Positions 1 through 5,106 of a DNA stretch of 5,339 nucleotides are shown here, in pieces. Below the pieces are notes generated by a model. It was given only the letters and a program-made list of their open reading frames with translations, made no database searches and was not told where the DNA came from. The stretch comes from Deltaproteobacteria bacterium (GTDB lineage Bacteria; Myxococcota_A; Polyangia; Polyangiales; Houyiibacteriaceae). The stretch is taken from positions 1 through 5,339 of the forward strand of contig JAPUKT010000498.1 of NCBI GenBank assembly GCA_027295555.1, in the 5' to 3' direction. Every line of letters starts with the position of its first letter. The first letter of the stretch is position 1. The position numbers and the translations under genes were made by a program.

Positions 1-42
1 TGCCATGTCGCGACCTTGTTATCACGCCGCGACACGTCCGCG

Positions 43-75
43 AAAAAACAGCCCCGACACCATTGCCGAGGCTGT
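43..75 (-). terminator. Intrinsic terminator of the recombinase remnant
   Basis: Read on the minus strand, ACAGCCTCGGCA (75-64) pairs with TGTCGGGGCTGT (59-48) across a 4-nt loop ATGG. This gives a 12-bp stem with two G-U pairs. The stem runs directly into a T tract (six A on the plus strand, 43-48, the last shared with the stem). It lies 20 nt beyond a TAG stop at 98-96, which supports that stop as the ancestral end of the recombinase gene. The stem and T tract are seen directly; termination activity is inferred. Confidence 0.8.
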
Positions 76-148
76 CCGGAGAAGAACATGAACAACTAGG
101 AGCCGAGTAGCTTGGGGCCGTCCTCGAACTGCTCGAGCAGCGCCTTCA

Positions 149-900
149 TCATGCCCGGGAACTCTTGTGGCGCGGCGTTCCAACGAAGAAAAGGGCGCCT
201 CCGCGGACCGTCCAGCGGGCCCGGTAGTGCCCGTTTTCGAGCGGGTAGAGCTGAATGCCATCGTCGAGGAGATGCTTGAGCGCTTCGCGCGCATCCTTGG
301 GGCTCTTATCGAATAGCACGCCAAGGTGCCGAATACGCGCGACTACGTCCTCCGGTCGTGGTGCATCAAGTGGCTCGAGCGCAGCTCCGAGCTCTTGAAG
401 GTGGTGCTCCCGTTTGTCCGCGAGCGCCTCGAGCTCGCGAATCTTCTCAAGGACGGCGGTCGGGGCCGCGCCGCGGGAGGCGAGCTCGACGAGGTTGTCA
501 ATCCTTCCTCGGGTCTCTGCGAGTGACTTCTCCGCGTCTGCTTTCTCGTCCGGCACGGTTCGCTGTGCGCGCGCAAGTTCCGCCTTCGAGGCCTCGATCA
601 GATGCGCCACGACCTCGGGTCTGTCGAAGTATCGGAGCATGGCGGACGTGAACGCGTCTCGAAGAGCGTCTTCCATCACGGTGCGGGAGTTGTCGCAGGT
701 GCCGCCGTTGCCGCGGCTCGCATCACATCGGTAGCGAGGCTTCTGCGTCTTCTCGATGACCATCGGGCCGCCGCAGATGCCGCAGCGAATGAGGGTGGAC
801 ATGGGATAAGTCCGGCGGGCGGTACTCGCGCCGCCTTCCCGGGCATACGCGGACGGGCCCAGCGCCGCATAGCGCTCGCGGGCTTCCTCGTTGATGGCTT
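149..900 (-). pseudogene. Zinc-ribbon and coiled-coil fragment (middle piece of the remnant)
   Basis: An ATG at 802 gives a 217-residue open frame, but family-like sequence extends upstream of it in the same frame to about 900, so 802 is an internal Met and not the ancestral start. From that Met, Cys7, Cys10, Cys26 and Cys36 form the recombinase zinc beta-ribbon. A long alternation of charged and hydrophobic residues at about 66-135 is the coiled-coil arm, followed by a short C-terminal lobe (GIQLYPLENGHYRARWTVRGG). In the present sequence this frame ends at a TGA (151-149), with an unconvincing tail after GGALFF. It may be annotated as a stand-alone zinc-ribbon protein, but the context says it is a piece of the broken recombinase. 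Confidence 0.7.
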
Positions 901-1184
901 GCCCCCCGCGACCAGGTCTCTTCGTCCACGATGCGGAGGTCAGGTAGCGCGACCTCGATCAACGGAGACTGGCCCGGCCGACTCACCCGCTTGCCGGTCA
1001 CCGGACTCTTCTTCCAAGAGCGAGCGCCGAAGGTCCAGCGGCCGGCGTACTTCGAGTTCTGAAGCATCGATCGCACTCCAGAAATGGCCCACCCGTCGCG
1101 CCGCTTTCGCGAATCCTTCTGTCGCCCGCGGGGCGGCTCGACCCCTTCCTCGGGCTTGACTGATACTTCGGGAAACGCGAGTAT
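901..1184 (-). pseudogene. Recombinase-domain fragment (5' piece of the remnant)
   Basis: This is the upstream frame of the broken recombinase. Family-like sequence starts at EEGVEPPRG (about 1151) and runs through GWAISGVRSMLQNSKYAGRW, SPVTGKRVSRPGQ and LPDLRIVDEETW. That is the usual order for the DNA-binding recombinase domain that follows the catalytic domain. A GTG at 1076 could serve as a start, but it sits in the middle of the conserved domain, so a start there is unlikely to be biological. After W the frame drifts to non-family sequence (RGASHQRGSPRAL and onward), placing the lesion at the G run. Removing one G restores WSRGQAINEEARERYAALG. Confidence 0.75.
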
Positions 1185-1196
1185 TCATTCGCGTTT
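1173..1196. promoter_or_regulatory. Perfect 8-bp inverted repeat upstream of the Rieske gene (candidate operator)
   Basis: AAACGCGA (1173-1180) and TCGCGTTT (1189-1196) are exact reverse complements separated by 8 nt, so the half-site centres lie about 16 bp apart. The repeat starts 90 bp before the Rieske ATG, in the only non-coding space available for its promoter. A TTGACT hexamer (1155-1160) precedes it, but no good -10 element follows at 16-18 nt (best GAGTAT, 3 of 6). The geometry suits a dimeric regulator such as a TetR-type protein. The symmetry is seen; the operator role is inferred. The sequence does not match the known KstR operator pattern. Confidence 0.4.
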
Positions 1197-1285
1197 GAAA
1201 TCGGCGGCCGCTGGGATGCACGACGGGCGGCGAGCGCGAGAGAAGGGCACAGCGCGCCGCGGCGCGACCGGAAGGAAGGATCACC

Positions 1286-2248
1286 ATGAATTATCGAGGC
1301 TGGATGTTCATCGGGTTCTCGCGCGAGTACCGCAAGGGCAAGATCAAGGCGCGCACCTTCATGAACGAGGAGTGCCTCGTCTTCCGCTCGAACTCGGGCA
1401 AGCTGAACATGGTCGAGCCTTACTGCTCGCACTTCGGCGTCAACATGAAGACGGGCCGGGTGGTGAAAGATAGCATCCAGTGCCCGATGCACGGTCGGGT
1501 CTTCCACGGCGATGGCAGCGGCGCGAGCCCCAAGCATCGGTCGATTCGTTCGTATCCCCTCGCGGAGAACCGAGGTCTGGCCTTCGCTTACTTCGACCAC
1601 GCCGGCGTCGAGCCACGGTGGGCCCCCCCGCAGTTCCTCGACGAAGAGCGCTTCCCTGACGTGCTCTGGAGCCACAGGCGGATGCTTGAGCTCCATCACC
1701 CCAGCGTTCCGCTCGACAACTCCGTCGACCCTCGCCACTTCGAGTATACCCACTCGATGTTTGGCAAGCACAAGAAGGATGGGGAGTTCAAGACCGACGG
1801 ACACAAGGCGATTGGGACGATGGCCACCGAACTCGCACCGCCGCTCTCCTATGTCTCCGGCGCGGCCGCCGAGGTGATCACCCACTTCGACAGTCCTTTG
1901 AACATCTACCTGCAGGCGAGCATGGGTCCCAAGGTCTCCGACCTCTGCAACTTCCTCACGATCATCGAAGGGAAGAAGTGCCTGCTCACGCAGATCGGCA
2001 TCGGGCGTCGCACACTGAACCCGCTCCAGCGGTTCGCGGACGCCGTCGGCTTCATGGGCTCCTGGTTCTCCACCTACGAAGACACCTTCGTCTGGAACAA
2101 CCGAAAGCCCCAAGAGCCTGACAACGACCCGCACCAGACGGACAAGGCCCTCGAGGAGTTCCGCGAATGGTTCGAGGGCTTCGCCTACGAGCCGGAGCAA
2201 CCCGAGCGATCTCTGGTCCAGCTCCGTGCGGCGAACTGCGCGACATAA
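1286..2248 (+). CDS. Rieske non-heme iron oxygenase, KshA/DAF-36-like
   Basis: This 320-residue protein has an N-terminal Rieske [2Fe-2S] domain with Cys47-x-His49, then 16 residues, then Cys66-x2-His69. The catalytic domain follows, with D144-x3-D148-x2-H151-x4-H156, the bridging Asp and two His of the mononuclear iron site. A likely third ligand is Asp266 in YEDTFVW. The C-terminal pattern (ED..VW, then D..LEEFREWFEGF) resembles 3-ketosteroid 9-alpha-hydroxylase oxygenases and cholesterol 7-desaturase (DAF-36/Neverland) types more than phthalate- or biphenyl-type enzymes. It should hydroxylate or desaturate a hydrophobic, possibly sterol-like, substrate using electrons from a separate reductase, which is not in this window. 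The start is firm: GAAGGAAGGA ends 5 nt before the ATG. It is somewhat shorter than KshA (about 380 residues), and both metal sites are intact. Substrate cannot be read from sequence. Confidence 0.93.
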   Translation: MNYRGWMFIGFSREYRKGKIKARTFMNEECLVFRSNSGKLNMVEPYCSHFGVNMKTGRVVKDSIQCPMHGRVFHGDGSGASPKHRSIRSYPLAENRGLAFAYFDHAGVEPRWAPPQFLDEERFPDVLWSHRRMLELHHPSVPLDNSVDPRHFEYTHSMFGKHKKDGEFKTDGHKAIGTMATELAPPLSYVSGAAAEVITHFDSPLNIYLQASMGPKVSDLCNFLTIIEGKKCLLTQIGIGRRTLNPLQRFADAVGFMGSWFSTYEDTFVWNNRKPQEPDNDPHQTDKALEEFREWFEGFAYEPEQPERSLVQLRAANCAT

Positions 2249-2557
2249 CCGCTAGTACCGCGCAATTCGGTTCTCATTCTGCCAATCATTGCAATCGGCC
2301 GTAACCACACGGCGCTCACCACAACCGAGTGCAACTCGGCGAGACCCGACGCAACTCGTCAGTCGGTTCGGGGGAGGGCGAAACGCCAGTCCCGAGTTGC
2401 CCTCATTTCTCCCAAATTCTGGCTCGCTAGGCAGCAATCACCACCTGAAACAGGGTGTTCATATTTACTATCCGCTCCCTGGGTGATCATCGGTGTCCTG
2501 CCCATACCGCACGAGCTCGGATTGTTCTGACCGTCCCTGTCTGCATTGGTAAATTCC
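2249..2557. other. 309-bp non-coding gap between convergent genes, rich in small inverted repeats
   Basis: No credible gene is visible; short open frames on both strands have no recognisable domains or start signals. By eye it is less GC-rich than the flanking genes. It holds a GCAACTCG repeat cluster (2325-2400), the compact hairpin GGCG-AAA-CGCC (2377-2387), GAGGGC/GCCCTC (2375-2380 and 2399-2404, overlapping the former), and a bulged hairpin CACCTG-AAA-CAGGGTG (2442-2457). None is followed by a proper T tract on either strand. A role as a shared, non-canonical terminator for the Rieske gene and the transporter gene is possible but unproved. Confidence 0.5.
2325..2400. repeat. Cluster of three GCAACTCG repeats, two direct and one inverted
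   Basis: GCAACTCG occurs at 2331-2338 and 2351-2358, exactly 20 bp apart, and as its reverse complement CGAGTTGC at 2393-2400. The first and third extend to a perfect 9-bp inverted pair (GCAACTCGG at 2331-2339, CCGAGTTGC at 2392-2400). Copies one and two each sit in their own mini-hairpin: CCGAGT-GCA-ACTCGG (2325-2339) and GACG-CAACT-CGTC (2348-2360). Three copies of an 8-mer within 70 bp is more than chance would usually give. It could be a protein-binding cluster, a structured RNA end, or remains of a small repeat element. Confidence 0.6.
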
Positions 2558-3241
2558 CTAGTCACAACAGACCTCTCCACGCATCCCCTCTCGCCCTTCT
2601 TTGACCAACCAAGGAACCATGAGCAACGCAGCAACAGGGTCGGCCCACCACCAGCCAATCGTGGAGTTGGCCACCAGTCCCAAAAGCAACGCGAAGGACA
2701 GGTAGGAGCAAGCCAGTGTCTCCTTGGCCTCTGCCCTCAATGCGGTGCTTCCGATCTCGCGAGCCGCCCGGAGTTTGCCCCAGGAAACGAGGGGCATGAT
2801 CACGAGCGAGGCGATCGCCAGCACGATGCCGACGATGCTCTCGTCGGGCGCCTGCTGCACCCACATGGTCCACCCGGCCTGGCCCGTAACGTAGAGCGCG
2901 AGCAGGAGGAAAGTCACCCCGACGAACTGGTGCATTCTGTGCTCGGTTCGCTCGACCGTCTCTCGGTCTGCGCCGCGCGCTTCTACCGCGAGACGCCACA
3001 GAAGAACTCCGGCCGCGAGCGTTTCGATGACGCTGTCGAGCCCAAACCCGAGCAGCGCGATGCTGTGGGCTTCGGCGCCCGACCAGATCGCAACCACGGC
3101 CTCGATGATGTTGTATGCCAATGTAGCGATGACAAGCCAGAGACCGACGCGCATCCAGTCCCGCGAGGCTGTGTGCGCAGGGTCAGGGGATTCGCCTTCG
3201 GCCACTGCATTCATGCGGTTCATCCCGCCGTACCTAACCAT
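2558..3241 (-). CDS. Cation-transporter-family membrane protein (CDF-related)
   Basis: This is a predicted six-helix inner-membrane protein. Numbered from the upstream TTG at 3256, the hydrophobic segments lie at about 37-58, 64-90, 110-131, 139-160, 181-197 and 200-218. Family signatures are HSIALLGFGLDSVIE at the second helix, LRAEAKETLACSYLSFALL before and in the fifth, and GWWWADPVAALLMVPWLVKEG in the sixth. These match the short 'cation transporter' branch related to cation diffusion facilitators. The paired HxxxD sites of zinc-type CDFs are not seen and there is no C-terminal cytoplasmic metal-binding domain, so the transported ion is unknown. The start is uncertain: TTG 3256 overlaps the upstream methyltransferase stop, while ATG 3241 (chosen), 3223 or 3214 avoid overlap, and none has a strong ribosome site. 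The tight spacing suggests translation coupled to the methyltransferase. It converges with the Rieske gene. Confidence 0.85.
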   Translation of the reverse strand: MVRYGGMNRMNAVAEGESPDPAHTASRDWMRVGLWLVIATLAYNIIEAVVAIWSGAEAHSIALLGFGLDSVIETLAAGVLLWRLAVEARGADRETVERTEHRMHQFVGVTFLLLALYVTGQAGWTMWVQQAPDESIVGIVLAIASLVIMPLVSWGKLRAAREIGSTALRAEAKETLACSYLSFALLLGLVANSTIGWWWADPVAALLMVPWLVKEGREGMRGEVCCD

Positions 3242-3248
3242 TTCCCGC

Positions 3249-4052
3249 TCAGTCAAACTTCACACCCGTTTCCCCGCAGCCCATAGCGTGCGTGCGCCCT
3301 TGTGAAGTTGGCCTTGATGCGGGCTCTGTACTCGCACCCCACGACGCTTGCGCATGCGCGCGACCCGAAAGTGGGGTTGGCGTGTCGGCTGGCGTAGTTC
3401 GAACGATCTTGCGCCAGACCGTGGCGAGCCACGGCTGCTGATCACGGGGCTTACCGGGCGGGCGGTAGTAATAGCGCACCTCCTCAAAGCCAGCTTCCTC
3501 GCCGTGTCGGCGCCACTCTTCGAGGTCGTAGTAGCAGCAATAGCGTTCGCCGCTCCATCCTTCCCGGTTGTTGCCCCGCGGATTCGAAGAGAACAGGACC
3601 CCATCCGGTTTCAGTGAATCCCACAGCTCGCGAAGCACGCGTCCGAGCTCCTGTCGCGGCACATGGAAGAGCGCTGCGTTCGCGAAGACCCCGTCGAAAT
3701 GATCGTCGGGCAGGTCCAGTGCAAGGAAGTCTTGGTGCCACACCTCGCAGCGTGACTTCTCGCGCGCCATGTTCACAAAGGCGATCGCGCCGTCGAGCCC
3801 GACTGGGGCGTGCCCCAAGGCGGTCAATCGAATCAGGTCCCGGCCCGGCCCACAGCCAAGGTCCAAGATTCGGTAGGGCGGGGCACCCGAGATGCTATCG
3901 AGCAAAGCCTGGATGTTCTGCTCGACATCGTGATCCTTCGTGCCCTCCCAAAAGTGCTCCGCGTTGTCCTCGTAATGCTGGAGGGTACGACCCGCGATCA
4001 CCTCGAGGTCATCGGCCGAGAGGATGCGAGTCCGGTGCCGCTCATCACGCAC
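3249..4052 (-). CDS. Class I SAM-dependent methyltransferase with an atypical C-terminal tail
   Basis: This Rossmann-type methyltransferase has 267 residues. The N-terminal HYEDNAEHFWEGTKDHDVEQN leads into motif I RILDLGCGPGRD (61-72). Asp87 in VGLDGA is the likely ribose-binding acid. CEVWHQDFLALDLP (102-115) is the adenine-side motif, and FDGVFANAALFHVP (119-132) and LKPDGVLFSSNPRG (147-160) complete the fold. The substrate is not evident; the branch is usually annotated only as a methyltransferase. Family-like sequence ends at QQPWLATVWRK (about 215). The remaining 52 residues, rich in Ala, Ser, Thr and Arg, look like translated non-coding DNA and coincide with two inverted repeats (see 3252-3407). 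The GTG start at 4052 is the first possible one after an in-frame TAA and has only a weak ribosome site. The stop overlaps or abuts the transporter start, so the two are probably co-transcribed. Confidence 0.9.
   Translation of the reverse strand: MRDERHRTRILSADDLEVIAGRTLQHYEDNAEHFWEGTKDHDVEQNIQALLDSISGAPPYRILDLGCGPGRDLIRLTALGHAPVGLDGAIAFVNMAREKSRCEVWHQDFLALDLPDDHFDGVFANAALFHVPRQELGRVLRELWDSLKPDGVLFSSNPRGNNREGWSGERYCCYYDLEEWRRHGEEAGFEEVRYYYRPPGKPRDQQPWLATVWRKIVRTTPADTPTPLSGRAHAQASWGASTEPASRPTSQGRTHAMGCGETGVKFD
3256..3309. repeat. 9-bp perfect inverted repeat with a 36-nt loop at the methyltransferase 3' end
   Basis: AACTTCACA (3256-3264) and TGTGAAGTT (3301-3309) are exact reverse complements. 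The outer boxes GTCAAAC (3252-3258) and GTTGGCC (3307-3313) each match the integron attC end consensus (RYYYAAC, GTTRRRY) at 6 of 7 positions. However, the inner L boxes of a true attC are not visible and the pairing continues where attC spacers are normally unpaired. It may be part of a dispersed repeat or a weak, T-poor terminator. The repeat itself is certain; its nature is not. Confidence 0.5.
3336..3377. repeat. 7-bp inverted repeat enclosing a 10-bp palindrome
   Basis: ACCCCAC (3336-3342) pairs exactly with GTGGGGT (3371-3377). Between them lies the self-complementary GCGCATGCGC (3350-3359). With the neighbouring repeat at 3256-3309 this makes two successive hairpin-forming units, 26 bp apart, both inside the stretch encoding the odd methyltransferase tail. 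No T tract follows on the minus strand, so this is not a standard terminator. Confidence 0.45.
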
Positions 4053-4192
4053 CCGGAGTTCTTACTGGAATCACCACACCAACGCGAGTGCATGACCTTT
4101 TCGTCGGCGGGCGCAGACCCCCCTGTCGGCGCAGAGGCTCCATGCTAAATGACTGAACCTCGTCCCCCCTCTGTAGCCCGTGTTGCGGCTGA

Positions 4193-4624
4193 TCAAGGGT
4201 GGGAAAGGTTGATCGATCGCATGCCAGCCTCGCCGAATACGAGCTGCAGGCGCTCAAAGAACTGGCGCTCCTCGGTGCGCACGTGAGTGACGAGCAGAGT
4301 GCCGAAGAGGTCGAGATGATCGGAGAGGTCCTCCGAGCAGGCCAGCTCTCGGAGACGGGTATGCTGCCCACGGAGTTCGACAGCGAGGCGCTCGAGCTCG
4401 GGGTCCTGGCCTTGGACAAGAGGGAACAGGCGGTTTTCCTCCACGGTGAAGTGGGGCTCAATGGTCTCCTCGAACACGCTCTTTACGTGCCGGGCACATT
4501 CAGTCCGATCTTCCGGCAACAAGACTTTGAGGGTGGGGGGACCGTCGTCCCGTAGGCCCTGCGCCAAGATAAGTATCCGGAAGTGCTCGCGGGACAGCGG
4601 TATGAGGGTTGGGTGTCGTTTCAT
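4193..4624 (-). CDS. Hemerythrin-like HHE domain protein
   Basis: This 143-residue all-helical protein carries the HHE ligand pattern: His14 (SREHFRIL), His58-x3-Glu62 (EPHFTVEENRLFP), His88 (RGQHTRL) and His114-x3-Glu118 (THVRTEERQFF). These residues would bind a di-iron centre in a cytosolic four-helix bundle. Relatives sense or bind oxygen or nitric oxide, or guard iron centres; which applies here cannot be told. The ATG at 4624 (MKRHPTLIPLSREH) was preferred over an upstream in-frame start at 4753, because the extra 43 residues are arginine-rich antisense-like sequence overlapping phhB. It lies 17 nt downstream of phhB, so co-transcription is likely, although its ribosome site is weak. 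A 140-nt gap separates it from the methyltransferase, with no clear terminator. Confidence 0.88.
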   Translation of the reverse strand: MKRHPTLIPLSREHFRILILAQGLRDDGPPTLKVLLPEDRTECARHVKSVFEETIEPHFTVEENRLFPLVQGQDPELERLAVELRGQHTRLRELACSEDLSDHLDLFGTLLVTHVRTEERQFFERLQLVFGEAGMRSINLSHP

Positions 4625-4641
4625 CGATGGGCACGCTTCGC

Positions 4642-4983
4642 TCAGCCTACGAGCGGGGCCACTGCGTCGTCGAACTTCGCGGCGAGGACGAAGTCGCTCT
4701 CGGTGAGGCCGTTGATTTTGTGGGTCCAGATCTCGGCGCGCACCTTGCCCCACGCGAGGTAAATGTCGGGATGGTGTCTCTGTTCCTCGGCGATCCCGCC
4801 GATACGGTTTACGTAGGCAAGCGCTTCAGCAAAGTTTTCGAACCGATATTCCTTGCGTAGATGGTGTTCGTCGATCACTTCCCAACCGTCGTTGAGCTGG
4901 TCGTGAAGTCCCGTGAGCTCCTGGCCTTTGAGGGGCGGTGCGCCGCCACGACACGGTACGCAAGTCTTGCTCGAAAGTTCCAT
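4642..4983 (-). CDS. phhB: Pterin-4a-carbinolamine dehydratase (PCD/DCoH)
   Basis: This 113-residue cytosolic enzyme dehydrates 4a-hydroxytetrahydrobiopterin in pterin cofactor recycling. Signatures are EEQRHHPDIYLAW (His70, His71, Pro72, Asp73, with the aromatic Trp78) and THKINGLTESDFVLAAKFD (second conserved His88, then the dimer helix). A CVPCRGGAPPL segment (Cys8, Cys11) at the N-terminus is common in bacterial members. The ATG at 4983 is fixed by AGGAGGG (4996-4990) six nt upstream; a longer frame to 5055 has no support. A TATACT (5047-5042) about 60 nt upstream is a good -10 box. In many bacteria phhB pairs with phenylalanine hydroxylase (phhA), but none is present here, so the partner enzyme is unknown and a general pterin-repair role is possible. 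The gene is divergent from the glutaredoxin gene. Confidence 0.93.
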   Translation of the reverse strand: MELSSKTCVPCRGGAPPLKGQELTGLHDQLNDGWEVIDEHHLRKEYRFENFAEALAYVNRIGGIAEEQRHHPDIYLAWGKVRAEIWTHKINGLTESDFVLAAKFDDAVAPLVG

Positions 4984-5106
4984 GCTTCTCCCTCCTTCTC
5001 GGCAGGTTCCTTGGCCGCCCGACGGATAACCTTGACACAAGAGTATAGATTGCACCCCTCAAGAAAGAACCGTATTGTCTCCCGACCAGACCGCCATAGA
5101 GGAGAG
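4984..5106. promoter_or_regulatory. Divergent promoter region between phhB and the glutaredoxin gene
   Basis: This 123-bp gap must hold both promoters. For phhB (minus strand), TATACT at 5047-5042 matches the -10 consensus at 5 of 6 positions, but no good -35 lies 16-18 nt upstream. For the glutaredoxin gene (plus strand), TTGCAC (5050-5055) and TATTGT (5073-5078) are 17 nt apart, a weak to moderate pair about 30 nt before the ATG. The two candidate promoters nearly touch, so the two directions may interfere or share a regulator. No clear operator symmetry is visible. Confidence 0.45.

Larger units (their letters stand above)
96..1184 (-). pseudogene. Decayed large serine recombinase, N-terminal catalytic domain missing, two frameshifts
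   Basis: Reading from 1184 downward, the translation gives the 'recombinase' domain typical of large serine integrases (GVEPPRG, RRDGWAISGVRSMLQN, KYAGRW, LRIVDEETW). It then changes frame at a six-base C/G run (902-907) and continues as INEEARERYAALG into a zinc ribbon (RCGICGGPM, four Cys) and a long charged coiled coil. A second frame change near the A run at 189-192 joins GGALF to LRWNAAPQEFPGMMKALLEQ and ends at a TAG (98-96) just before a strong terminator. About 350 residues remain of a family that usually exceeds 450. The resolvase-type catalytic domain with its serine is absent: upstream of about 1151 family resemblance fades and a TGA lies at 1187-1185. The protein would be inactive as a recombinase. 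Single-base sequencing errors could explain the frameshifts but not the missing catalytic domain. Confidence 0.82.

Noticed and set aside
6..34. Inverted repeat TGTCGCG / CGCGACA with a 15-nt loop
   Set aside because: The stem is only 7 bp with a long loop and no T tract on either side; the terminator at 43-75 explains the region better.
998..2200. 400-codon open frame on the minus strand across the Rieske gene
   Set aside because: It is antisense to a gene with intact Rieske and iron-site motifs, shows Arg/Ala/Val/Glu-rich shadow composition typical of high-GC DNA, and has no domain signature.
2252..2658. Small open frames on both strands in the gap and over the transporter 3' end
   Set aside because: No ribosome site, no domain, and partial overlap with the transporter gene; they look like chance frames.
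4100..4141. Short direct repeat TCTGCGCC on the minus strand upstream of the methyltransferase
   Set aside because: Two 8-mers in a G-rich stretch with no further pattern; likely chance.
4625..4753. N-terminal extension of the hemerythrin-like protein to 4753
   Set aside because: The added residues are arginine-rich, overlap phhB out of frame and are not seen in the HHE fold; ATG 4624 starts right before the first helix.
5032..5050. Perfect TTGACA (5032-5037) followed by TATAGAT (5044-5050) on the plus strand
   Set aside because: The gap between them is only 6 nt, far from the 16-18 nt needed, and nothing like a -10 lies at 5055-5060.
4984..5055. N-terminal extension of the pterin dehydratase to 5055
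   Set aside because: ATG 4983 has an AGGAGGG site at ideal spacing, while the longer frame has none and covers the promoter region.
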